A stretch of 41,019 bases of DNA from Bordetella parapertussis (lineage in GTDB: Bacteria > Pseudomonadota > Gammaproteobacteria > Burkholderiales > SG8-39), in contig CAMDFL010000018.1 of NCBI GenBank assembly GCA_945897475.1, positions 1 to 41,019 of the forward strand, given 5' to 3'. The translations under genes and the position numbers were made by a program. This document shows positions 25,670-33,455 of the stretch, piece after piece (position 1 is the first letter of the stretch; each line of letters starts with the position of its first letter). The notes under the pieces are model-generated. The model worked only from the letters and a program-made list of their open reading frames with translations. It did not search any database and was not told the DNA's origin.

Positions 25670-26062
25670 CTTTCAATCCCGTCAAGCTTCATCGCGCTAT
25701 CGAAGAACGGCAAATCGAAACTCACCTATGAGTCGCCTGGCAACGGCACCTAGAATCATTTGCCGATGGAATATTTCAAAGTGCTTACCGGCGCCGACAT
25801 CCTGCACGTGCCGTACAAAGGCGCCGTCCCGGCCATCACCGATTTGATGGCCGGCAGCATCGACGCCCTGTTGTTTGCAGCACAGACGGCCGCGCCGCCC
25901 GTCAAAGCCGGCAAACTGCGCGCGCCGGAGGTGCGCCAACAGATCGAGGACACAGGAACCATAGTGACCGCCGATTTGCGCGAGGAATATGCGAAGAAAC
26001 TCAAGGCGGATTACGAGAGAAATGGAAAGATCATTCGGGAGAACAGGATTCAGGCGGAGTGA
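25670..26062 (+). pseudogene. Decayed Bug-family receptor
   Basis: In one frame the segment reads as the middle and end of a Bug receptor: SFIALSKNGKSKLTYESPGN, an in-frame TAG stop at 25751-25753, then NHLPMEYFKVLTGADILHVP, YKGAVPAITDLMAGSIDAL and VKAGKLRA. There it jumps directly to PEVRQQIEDTG and an Arg/Lys-rich C terminus. Compared with intact family members, the signal peptide and first third are missing, a stop interrupts the frame, and about 50 residues between KAGKLRA and PEVRQQ are deleted. An ATG at 25766 could still yield a 98-residue peptide, but it would lack most of the binding fold. Confidence 0.82.
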
Positions 26063-26177
26063 TTTCCAAGCTATATTTACATTAATTTATTTATCCCACT
26101 TATTACTGCCTTATCTTTCTGGATATTTTCAATTCCAATATTGGTCTATCATACAGGCATAGGCATGCTCCCCCTGC

Positions 26178-26250
26178 TCACTCAATGTGAATATTGGCCT
26201 CGCGAATAACCACGCCATAGCGCTCACGATCGCGCCGCAGCCTGTAGAAA
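26178..26250 (-). pseudogene. Bug-receptor C-terminal scrap, opposite strand
   Basis: On the minus strand a short frame ends RYGVVIREANIHIE followed by TGA (26180-26178). This resembles the normal Bug C terminus (a Glu/Arg-rich helix then VIREANIK). Nothing upstream in the frame is recognisable. The 321-base gap between the decayed receptor and the TAXI gene otherwise shows only an AT-rich patch at 26070-26150. Confidence 0.4.
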
Positions 26251-26383
26251 GCAGTTGAATAACGAAGTCCGACGTGCTGAAATCGGCTCGCTGCAATTCA
26301 CCCCGTCATCACAGAAGCCAGCCGCCCGGAAACCCGGTGAATAAACTCCAGACGCAGATCATCTTCTATCTGATAGGAAAGCC

Positions 26384-27349
26384 ATGCCCGCTCCCCGTCC
26401 GTTTGCCAACGCAATCACCATCCGCTCCAAACTGATGCTGGAGCTCGCCTCGGAACTGGTTGCAGGTCCCGACTGGGGCCTGCGCCAGGTGAAAGTGAGT
26501 TTGCGCGAACAGGGCGCGCCCGAATGGGCGCTGTCCTTGTACGGCTCGGGAACGATGGAGAGTTTCGATGCGGTGGTAACAGGTGAAGCGGATCTGGCCA
26601 TCTGCAATCCTTCCGCGGCGCTGACGCTCGCATTTCGCGGGCATGCGCCATTCACCGCGCCGCTGCCGGTGCGCACCATCGCCATCATTCCCTCTCACGA
26701 TCAATGCGTGTTCGCGGTGCGAAGCGAAACCGGGCTGCAATCGGTCGAGGAAATTGCCGAGCGCAGATTTCCTTTGCGCGTGCTGCTGCGCGGCGATCCG
26801 CGCCACGGACTGCATGCCATTCTCGATCACATCGCCAGCGCCGCCGGATTCTCGCTGGAAGAAATGCGCGCCTGGGGTGGGTCGACGCAATTGACGGGCA
26901 TGATGCCTTTGCCTGACAGCGCCAAATTCGCGGCGGTGGTGCGCGGCGAGGCGGATGCGATATTCGACGAGGCCACTGAATCTTGGGTGGGCGCTGCGGT
27001 AGCGGCGGGCTTAACGATATTGCCGTTGCGAGAGGCAACGCTTGCCAAACTCCAGTCGCTGGGTTTCAGGCGTGGCATTCTGCGCAAAGCCATCATGCCG
27101 GAATTGCCGCGTGACATAGCCAGCATCGATTTCAGCGGCTGGCCGGTGTTCACCCGCGCCGACCTATCCGATGCGCGCGTAACGCAAATTTGCGCGGCCT
27201 TGGACGCGCGCAAACGCCTCATTCCCTGGCAGGGCGAAGGGCCGTTGCCGGTGGAACGCATGTGCGTAGATGCAATTGACACTCCGATTGACGTGCCATT
27301 TCATCCGGCGGCCGAGCGCTACTGGCGCGAACGAGGCTACATCGGCTAA
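26384..27349 (+). CDS. TAXI-type TRAP transporter solute-binding protein homologue, no signal peptide
   Basis: The 321-residue product resembles the TAXI/NMT1-like solute-binding fold: SLYGSGTMESFDAVVTGEADLA near 50-72 (hallmark early loop), VFAVRSETGLQSVEEIAERRF near 110-130, GGSTQLTGMMPLPDSA, and a C-terminal FHPAAERYWRERGYIG matching the HPGAxRYYRE-type end of TAXI proteins. Unlike true periplasmic receptors it starts MPAPRPFANAITIRSKLMLE with no hydrophobic leader, and no upstream in-frame leader is visible. It may act in the cytoplasm or have lost export; no TRAP membrane genes are near. It is followed 49 bases later by a Bug receptor. Confidence 0.75.
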   Translation: MPAPRPFANAITIRSKLMLELASELVAGPDWGLRQVKVSLREQGAPEWALSLYGSGTMESFDAVVTGEADLAICNPSAALTLAFRGHAPFTAPLPVRTIAIIPSHDQCVFAVRSETGLQSVEEIAERRFPLRVLLRGDPRHGLHAILDHIASAAGFSLEEMRAWGGSTQLTGMMPLPDSAKFAAVVRGEADAIFDEATESWVGAAVAAGLTILPLREATLAKLQSLGFRRGILRKAIMPELPRDIASIDFSGWPVFTRADLSDARVTQICAALDARKRLIPWQGEGPLPVERMCVDAIDTPIDVPFHPAAERYWRERGYIG

Positions 27350-27398
27350 TCTGCGACCGGCGTTTGTTTAGATCCCAGTCCTGACAGGAAACACTCCA

Positions 27399-27434
27399 AT
27401 GAAAAAACACCGGGGAATGGAAAAACACAGGCTT
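27399..27434. repeat. 18-base duplication of a start-codon region
   Basis: ATGAAAAAACACCGGGGA (27399-27416) is followed directly by ATGGAAAAACACAGGCTT (27417-27434), twelve or more of eighteen positions matching. It gives the Bug receptor two in-frame start codons. Confidence 0.6.
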
Positions 27435-28382
27435 AGACTGATCGCGGCAATGTTTGTATTTCCGATTGCCATCGCCCAGGCGCAGAGCTTTCCCAATAAA
27501 CCCCTGCGCATCATCGTGCCCTACACGCCCGGCGGCCTGCTCGATCTGACCGCGCGGCAGATCGCGGCAAGCCTTCCCGAGAACCTCGGCCAAACCGTGC
27601 TTGTCGAGAACCGCACCGGTGCGGCGAGCGCGGTCGCGATCGACGCCGTGAAACAAGCCCCTGCCGATGGCTACACGATCTTGCTGGATAACTCCGGCCT
27701 GATCATCACGCCGATTCTCAACCCGAAGGCCAGTTTCAAAATGCAGCGCGATCTGGAGGCTGTATCGATTGTCACCGGATCAAGCTCACTGCTCGCGGTG
27801 AACGCGGCCTTGCAGGCGCGCGACTTGAAGGAATTAGTGACACTCGCGCGCGCAAAACCGGGATCACTCAACTATTCCTCCGCCGGTGTCGGCACCATCC
27901 TGCATATGTCCGGGGAAATGTTGAAGGCACTGGCGAAAATTGATCTGGTGCACGTGCCCTACAAGGGCGGCAGCGCGGCCATGAACGACGTGGTGAGCGG
28001 ACAGATCCATATGATTTTTCTGGGTTCATCGATCCTCGCGCCGTTTATCAAGGACGGGCGTGTTCGCCCCATCGCATCCACCGGTTTAAAGCGCATCCCC
28101 TCCTATCCCGATGTGCCCACCATTGCCGAATCGGGGTATCCCGATTACGACGTGGTTTCATGGATAGGGCTGTTCGTGGTGAAAGCGACTCCGCCGGAAA
28201 TAACCGCCCGCCTCTCGCAGAGCGTGACCGCCATCCTCGCACGCCCCGATTTCCGCGCGAATCTCGTCAAGAGCAGTTTGGAGCCCATCGGCGCGACCGG
28301 CGATCAAGCGCGGCGCCTGTTGGATATTGAAGAACGAAGGTGGACCGAAGTCATTCGCTCCAACAAGCTCCGTGCGGAATGA
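27399..28382 (+). CDS. Bug-family tripartite tricarboxylate transporter receptor
   Basis: Periplasmic Bug receptor of 327 residues. The signal peptide core (LIAAMFVFPIAIAQAQS) ends near residue 27-28; then FPNKPLRIIVPYTPGGLLDL, VENRTGAASAVA, PADGYTILLDN, HVPYKGGSAAMNDVVSGQI and YPDVPTIAESGYPDYDVVSW mark the two-lobed fold. Two starts are plausible, ATG 27399 and ATG 27417, because the first 18 bases are duplicated (MKKHRG then MEKHRL); both have purine-rich sequence upstream. It may form a unit with the TAXI-type gene before it. Ligand unknown. Confidence 0.93.
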   Translation: MKKHRGMEKHRLRLIAAMFVFPIAIAQAQSFPNKPLRIIVPYTPGGLLDLTARQIAASLPENLGQTVLVENRTGAASAVAIDAVKQAPADGYTILLDNSGLIITPILNPKASFKMQRDLEAVSIVTGSSSLLAVNAALQARDLKELVTLARAKPGSLNYSSAGVGTILHMSGEMLKALAKIDLVHVPYKGGSAAMNDVVSGQIHMIFLGSSILAPFIKDGRVRPIASTGLKRIPSYPDVPTIAESGYPDYDVVSWIGLFVVKATPPEITARLSQSVTAILARPDFRANLVKSSLEPIGATGDQARRLLDIEERRWTEVIRSNKLRAE

Positions 28383-28473
28383 GCAGCAAAAAACCGTTAG
28401 TAAATTCACCGCCCCTGCGCGCGACAATTCATCCCAAATGTGCTTACGTTCGTAATCACATTGAGCGTCCATC

Positions 28474-28690
28474 GTGTCCAGCATCGTTGAGAAGTATTCT
28501 GGCAAAGTCACACCGGTTGAAAACTCAAAAGGCATCCGACTGGATTCGGCATTCTGGCTGTGGTGGCGGCCTTGGCCAAGGCCGATCCGCGCGGCTACAA
28601 GACGCATCCCAAGACACGCTTGCTGGCCTCGGTGTTCAAGGCGATTCAATCAGCAAAAAAATCCGGCAGCGCGCTCAGGCGTGAACCGAC
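28474..28690 (+). pseudogene. Decayed small gene(s), possibly a toxin-antitoxin remnant
   Basis: The 317-base gap after the Bug receptor holds coding-like pieces in two frames. One starts at 28474 with MSSIVEKYSGKVTPVENSKG and then loses sense; another from about 28545 reads FGILAVVAALAKADPRGYKT then HPKTRLLASVFKAIQ. The second resembles the N-terminal stretch of YhaV-type toxins (VxxLxxxDPxGYxxxxxxKxLAAIxKxI), suggesting a fused and deleted antitoxin-toxin pair. The identification is tentative and rests on short similarity from memory. Confidence 0.35.
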
Positions 28691-28699
28691 ACAAGCCGG

Positions 28700-30736
28700 T
28701 CATCCCCCCGGGGCCACCAGCACCGCCACCAGCGGCCCCAGCGGCACTGCAGGATCATGCGGATTGCGGCTCCTGGCGCGCTCCACCAGCGTCTTCGCAT
28801 CCTCTTCGAGCATCAGGCGCTCTTTGACCCGCGCGTCGCAGCATCGCTGCACTCGTCCCACATAATCCTCGTGGCTGGAATATCGCTCCTCTATCGAGGG
28901 ACGTGGATCGCCACGGGCTTCACGCTCGACACGGGTTCTACAAAACGGCACAAAGGTGCCGGTGTTCCAGAATTCCGCGCCTTCGGCAAATCCGGCTTTG
29001 CGCAAGGCCCAGCCGTTGTAGGTGCCCAGCGGCACATCGACATCCGGAAAGCGCACGCCGGCGATATTATTGCCATCGGCATCGATTGATGAAACGCCCA
29101 GCGGATACTCCTGACCGGGAACGGGCTCAGGCGGATGCTTGCTGACAATGCCCTTTGACTCGAACTCCGGGCCGTAGTCGTAGCGCATCAAACGGCTGTT
29201 GCCACGCGTGGGCAGCTTGATGCCGGGTATCTTCGGATACTTGGCCAGGTAGTCTCCTACCTTGATCAGCGTGCCATCGCAGACGCGCGGAATGCTTGAT
29301 GCTGGCGGCTGCGTCCCCTTGCTGGCCCATTCATCCATCGCAACAATCAGCGCGCGGCGATAGGTCACTGCCGACATGCTGTTGGGGGTGCCCTGCGCGA
29401 TCCATTCCGCATCGATTAAGGGCCTTGCCATGTGCGGCGCGCCGGTGAAGTTGTACATACGCACGTTTGCGGGCAACTCGAGATCGCTGCCGTCGCGCGG
29501 ATCGGTGTGCGTGAGCGATACGTGGCGCTTCCAGTAGTCGCCCTCGGTATGCGAGTGCAGCACCAGAGGGTCGGACTTGGGGCGCTTCCATAACGCATCC
29601 ATTTTTCCGGTGAAGGGATCAGGAACAGCATCGAAAGAAAACGGGTAGACCTCCGAGGGCCAGCTATGCTCCTCATGCTGGCGTGGATAACGGCCCACCT
29701 GCGAGAAACGGTTGTTGTACAACAGGCGCCCGCTGCCGGTATGAGTCTGCATCGCGTCCAGAATTCTGCGGCCTTCGACATCCTCATTCCAGCCCGCGTA
29801 AATATATTCACGCGCCACGCGACCGGAGAGCGATGTTCCTGTTCCATAGGCCATCTCCACATTCCCGGCCAGGGGATTGGCCTTGCCTGCCCAATCCTTG
29901 TCGCCGAAACGCAGAAACGACAGCGCGTCGCGGATGCCAAGGAACCCCAGTCCCATTACGCGCGAACCTTCAGTTTCGTAAATCATCTCGTAGAGCCAGC
30001 CGGGTTTGAAGCCGCCTTTGAGATACAGGTGATTGGGCGATGGCGTTACCGTGAGTTTGCCATCGACCATCGTCGCCTGAGCCAGTTCCCATTCGGCATC
30101 GGCCACCGGCACGCGCGCATCGGTTTCATGTTCGCGCGCGCTCAAAGTGCAGCTTGCGCGATCGAGCACCGGATAGCTTTCAACATGCTCGCCCTGCTCC
30201 GCGCCTTCGCTGGTTCCCAGGGACAAAATCCCCGGTTCTATGGTGCTGAACTCCTGTCGCACCTTGCCGCGCAGGTGTTTGCCGTTTTGCAAGGCATGCG
30301 GCAGACAAGCCACCACGTTTTCGCCGCGATCGATAAGATCGCCCTGCCAGCCGCACCACACCAGCGTATAGCCGTGACGCATCAACAGGCCGTCGCCGGC
30401 GTGCTCGGCACTGGCCAAATTCCTGCCCTTGCCGAAATTGATTCCCGTGACCATCGAGCGTCCACCACGATTGGAGAACTCAAACAGAATCCGGCGATTG
30501 CCTTTGGACAGATCGACGGGCTTCACGATATCCAGGGTGGCCGAAAACTCCACCAGACCCTTGGCATTGCGCGGCGCAAGATCCAGATCGCAGATCCAAG
30601 GCAGATTGGGCTCGGCAGGATCGATCGCAAAGTGCGCCTTGCCGTGCAGGCGTTCGTACTGCCCGGTATTGCCAAAAGACTGGTCCCCGCCAAAAACCTT
30701 GCGGGTGAGATCGAGTCGAATCTGATTATTAGCCAT
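28700..30736 (-). CDS. Alpha/beta hydrolase domain-containing protein
   Basis: A 678-residue protein resembling the large alpha/beta hydrolase-domain family (Abhydrolase_10 type). Typical stretches are YERLHGKAHFAIDPAEPNLP near 28, RRILFEFSNRGGRSMVTGIN near 82, GYTLVWCGWQGDL near 120, and FSQVGRYPRQHEEHSWPSEV in the middle. Closing segments IAGVRFPDVDVPLGTYNGWALR and SIEERYSSHEDYVGRV also fit. Specific substrates of this family are not established to my knowledge; ester or lactone hydrolysis is a guess. No signal peptide. The ATG at 30736 has GGAG seven bases upstream, and this start region is present three times in tandem. Confidence 0.78.
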   Translation of the reverse strand: MANNQIRLDLTRKVFGGDQSFGNTGQYERLHGKAHFAIDPAEPNLPWICDLDLAPRNAKGLVEFSATLDIVKPVDLSKGNRRILFEFSNRGGRSMVTGINFGKGRNLASAEHAGDGLLMRHGYTLVWCGWQGDLIDRGENVVACLPHALQNGKHLRGKVRQEFSTIEPGILSLGTSEGAEQGEHVESYPVLDRASCTLSAREHETDARVPVADAEWELAQATMVDGKLTVTPSPNHLYLKGGFKPGWLYEMIYETEGSRVMGLGFLGIRDALSFLRFGDKDWAGKANPLAGNVEMAYGTGTSLSGRVAREYIYAGWNEDVEGRRILDAMQTHTGSGRLLYNNRFSQVGRYPRQHEEHSWPSEVYPFSFDAVPDPFTGKMDALWKRPKSDPLVLHSHTEGDYWKRHVSLTHTDPRDGSDLELPANVRMYNFTGAPHMARPLIDAEWIAQGTPNSMSAVTYRRALIVAMDEWASKGTQPPASSIPRVCDGTLIKVGDYLAKYPKIPGIKLPTRGNSRLMRYDYGPEFESKGIVSKHPPEPVPGQEYPLGVSSIDADGNNIAGVRFPDVDVPLGTYNGWALRKAGFAEGAEFWNTGTFVPFCRTRVEREARGDPRPSIEERYSSHEDYVGRVQRCCDARVKERLMLEEDAKTLVERARSRNPHDPAVPLGPLVAVLVAPGG

Positions 30737-30839
30737 CTACAAACTCCATTGATTTTTTAATCTGCTTATTAGCCATCTACAAACCCCATTGGCTTTGGAT
30801 CTGATAATTAGCCATCTACAAACTTCATTGGCTTTTCTC
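30721..30839. repeat. Triplicated translation-initiation region
   Basis: Three units of about 40 bases (30721-30760, 30761-30799, 30800-30839) each contain, on the minus strand, a purine-rich ribosome site, TTTGTAGATGGCTAAT and a few codons. Only the first belongs to the hydrolase; the other two open short frames (30777-30815, MANYQIQSQWGL; 30729-30776, MANKQIKKSMEFVDG). The stop of the first is adjacent to the start of the second, whose stop overlaps the hydrolase start region. Confidence 0.88.
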
Positions 30840-30892
30840 AGGCATCATTGTCATTGATTCCCTCGATGGGTCGCGACCTTCTCAGCCGTCTA

Positions 30893-31876
30893 TCATTGCT
30901 CCACCTTCATCCCCGAGAGCTTCACCACCTCGCGCCACTTGTCGAATTCGCGCTGAATGAAGCGTCCGAATTGCTCGGGACTCTCGGCCGCGGCGGGTTG
31001 ATTGCCTCCGGCTTCGATGATCTTGAGCATCGCCGGATCAGCGATGACCTTGATGGTCTCCGCATGCCAGCGGGCGATCAACTCGCCGGGCGTCTTCGCC
31101 GGCGCGCCAAACCCTGTCCAGTTTTCTTGAATCAACAAATCGTTGTTCAACACTTCGCGCAAGGTCGGCACCTCGGGCAAGGCGCGTACCCGCGACCCGC
31201 TGGTGACCGCAAGAGCCCGCAGCTTGCCGCTCAATACCTGCGGCAGAACTACCGTGGTGACCGTAAAACTGAAATCGATATCGCCGCGCAGGAGCGCGGG
31301 TAAATCGTCACCAGGGCCTCTGAACGGAATGTGAAAACCCTTTGCACCGGCGATCGCGAGGAACGAGGCCGATTGAAGATGGGAACTGGTGCCAAATGAC
31401 CCGCCGTGCGTCACCTTGCCCGGATTTGCCCTCGCCTGGGCGATCAGGTCCTGGACGTTTTTAAATCGCGAATTGGGGCTGGCATATAGAACCGAAGCGC
31501 CATCCCCATAGATCTTTGCAATCGGCGCAAAGTCTGCGATCGGATCGTAGGGCAGCTTGGGCTGCACGTTCTTCGATATCAAGATGACCACCGAATACAC
31601 CAGCAGGGTATGACCGTCCGGGCGCGAGCCTGACACTGCCAGCGCCGCCGGCGCCCAGGCGCCGCCGGGGCGGTTGTCAACCACCACCGATTGACCGAGC
31701 TGGGCGGAGAGGCGATCGGCGAGAACCCTCACATAGGCATCTGACCCTGCGGGCAGGGCGGTCACCAGGTGCACTGGTCGAGTGGGAAAGGCGTTCGCTG
31801 GCGCGGCGACGATTGGAGCCACGCCCGCAGAGGCGAAGAAGACGATCGCGAGATACTGCCGCAATGTGGATTTCAT
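30893..31876 (-). CDS. Bug-family tripartite tricarboxylate transporter receptor
   Basis: Bug receptor of 327 residues with a signal peptide (hydrophobic core YLAIVFFASAGVAPIVAA, cleavage near ANAF, about residue 29). Fold markers are FPTRPVHLVTALPAGSDAYV, VVVDNRPGGAWAPAALAV, DGHTLLVYSV, HGGSFGTSSHLQSASFLAI and LPEVPTLREVL. The ligand loop reads LPAGSDAY rather than the common PxPPGGxTD, so ligand preference probably differs from its paralogues here. A GGGGAG site precedes the ATG. It is upstream of, and codirectional with, the hydrolase gene, suggesting that uptake and hydrolysis are linked. Confidence 0.93.
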   Translation of the reverse strand: MKSTLRQYLAIVFFASAGVAPIVAAPANAFPTRPVHLVTALPAGSDAYVRVLADRLSAQLGQSVVVDNRPGGAWAPAALAVSGSRPDGHTLLVYSVVILISKNVQPKLPYDPIADFAPIAKIYGDGASVLYASPNSRFKNVQDLIAQARANPGKVTHGGSFGTSSHLQSASFLAIAGAKGFHIPFRGPGDDLPALLRGDIDFSFTVTTVVLPQVLSGKLRALAVTSGSRVRALPEVPTLREVLNNDLLIQENWTGFGAPAKTPGELIARWHAETIKVIADPAMLKIIEAGGNQPAAAESPEQFGRFIQREFDKWREVVKLSGMKVEQ

Positions 31877-32021
31877 CTGGTGCTCCCCTTGTTCTGGCGT
31901 CGCAAATTTTTCGCGCGCTACAGGTTTTCGGCCTCAATGCTATCTTAGCTTGGTGATGCCCCGTTTTTCGCCTTCTGCCGAAATTTCACCCTCACCAAAG
32001 CAACTCTGTACAGGAATCCCG

Positions 32022-33158
32022 ATGAACCGTTTTTTCGGCACCAACGAATACAAGCTTGGCCTGTTCGGTGCGAACTGCGGCGGCGGCATGACATTGAGCT
32101 CTGCCCCCGAGCGCTGGCTCGCGAAATGGGATGATATCGATGCCGTCTATCGAATAGCCGACCAGGCTGGCGTCGAATTCATTCTGCCTATCGCCAAGTG
32201 GCGCGGCCTGGGTGGCCAAGCCGATATGTGGGGCCGATCTTTCGAGACCTTCACCCACGGCGCCGCGGCGGGCGCCATCACCCGGCACATCGGCATTTTT
32301 GTGACGGCGCATGTACCGATCACCACGCCCGCCTTCGCGGCGAAAGCGATTGCCACCATCGACCACGTGACCCACGGCCGCGCCGGCGTCAATATCGTGT
32401 GCGGCTGGAATCCGGATGAGTTCAGCGTTCATGGCGTGACCATCAATGGCGAGCGCCGCTACGACCAGGGTCTTGAGTGGTACCGCATCTACGCGAAAAT
32501 TTTCGAGGGTGGCGAGCCATTCGATTGGGACGGCGAGTTCTACAAATTAAAGGGCGTCGCCACCGATCCGCTGCCGGTGCAGCGGCCGCGCCCGCCAGTG
32601 ATGTCCGCGGGCGCATCTGGCACAGGAAGACAGTTCGCCGCGCAGGCCGCCGATATGTTGTTTACCTCCAGCCCTGATCTGGAGCAGACCTCCCGCATCG
32701 TGGCCAACGTCAAGGCGGACGCGGCTGCGCTAGGGCGCGAGACCGATGTTTTTATCCAGACGCATATCATATGCAAACCCACCCGCAAACAGGCCGAGGA
32801 GTTTTATCACTACTTCGCCGAGGAGCACGCCGACCACGACGCCCTTGAATATTTTCGGCGCCAACGCAAGTCAACGCCCTCCAAAGGCACCCTGATGGGC
32901 GAGCTACCCGACGCAAAACCGAATCGCTTCACCATGGGCACAGACAAAGCCTACGCGGGCCTGTTTCCGGGCATCACTCCGCTGCTCGGTTCACCCGACG
33001 ATATTGTCGCCCACATGCTGCAACTAAACGCCATGGGCGTGTCGGGATCAGCCCTGGTATTTCTCAATTACCTGGCCGAGATGCCTTATTTCGTGGAAGA
33101 AGTGCTACCGAGAATGGAGCGCGCTGGCCTGCGTCAGCCATTCCGCAGTGGCTCCTAA
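32022..33158 (+). CDS. LLM-class flavin-dependent oxidoreductase (luciferase-like)
   Basis: Bacterial-luciferase-fold monooxygenase using reduced FMN, 378 residues. Segments typical of the SsuD/RutA-like groups are ELGL-type start NEYKLGLFGANCGGG, AGVEFILPIAKWRG near 50, then HIGIFVTAHVP and ATIDHVTHGRAGVNIVCGWN near 120, DGEFYKLKGVATDPLPVQRP and PPVMSAGASGTGRQFAA near 200. The insert after ALEYFRRQR is long and closest in feel to the RutA pyrimidine oxygenase group, but no other rut genes are present. The start is the ATG after CAGGA at 32022; the frame is open much further back, overlapping the divergent Bug gene, which is not credible. Confidence 0.9.
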   Translation: MNRFFGTNEYKLGLFGANCGGGMTLSSAPERWLAKWDDIDAVYRIADQAGVEFILPIAKWRGLGGQADMWGRSFETFTHGAAAGAITRHIGIFVTAHVPITTPAFAAKAIATIDHVTHGRAGVNIVCGWNPDEFSVHGVTINGERRYDQGLEWYRIYAKIFEGGEPFDWDGEFYKLKGVATDPLPVQRPRPPVMSAGASGTGRQFAAQAADMLFTSSPDLEQTSRIVANVKADAAALGRETDVFIQTHIICKPTRKQAEEFYHYFAEEHADHDALEYFRRQRKSTPSKGTLMGELPDAKPNRFTMGTDKAYAGLFPGITPLLGSPDDIVAHMLQLNAMGVSGSALVFLNYLAEMPYFVEEVLPRMERAGLRQPFRSGS

Positions 33159-33212
33159 TATCCTGGAAGTTCAGATTCGGATGCTCCGATATTTACAATG
33201 TTTTAATTACAT

Positions 33213-33256
33213 AATGCTATATATAGCATTGCCATTTATATGTTTTAAATTATATT
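33213..33256 (+). promoter_or_regulatory. Promoter with overlapping 18-bp palindrome
   Basis: AATGCTATATATAGCATT (33213-33230) is a perfect palindrome. Its last two bases begin a TTGCCA -35 box (33229-33234), followed by a 16-base spacer and a TATATT -10 (33251-33256). A dimeric repressor or activator bound to the palindrome would contact the -35 directly. The transcript would lead into the Bug gene downstream. The surrounding 33160-33270 stretch is strikingly AT-rich compared with the rest of the window. Confidence 0.6.
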
Positions 33257-33455
33257 TGTGGAATATTTATAGGTGCCAATGAAACGCCCATCCGGTTCAG
33301 ATGCTAGCGATTCGATTCAGCGTCTTCTATATAATGAGCACATGGACGCGGCCCGATCACCCTCCGCGGACACCTCAGCGGACAAGCAGTATTTTCAAGA
33401 ATTGGAAGATTCCATGAATAACGGATCCTCGGTGTCTATGCCTGGTGCCTGTAAC

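Noticed and set aside
29666..30760. Long plus-strand ORF (364 codons) opposite the hydrolase gene
   Set aside because: It mirrors a well-supported gene on the minus strand, lacks recognisable motifs, and is the kind of shadow expected at this base composition.
31782..32021. N-terminal extension of the flavin oxidoreductase frame
   Set aside because: It would overlap the divergent Bug gene and has no family similarity; a good ribosome site supports the start at 32022.
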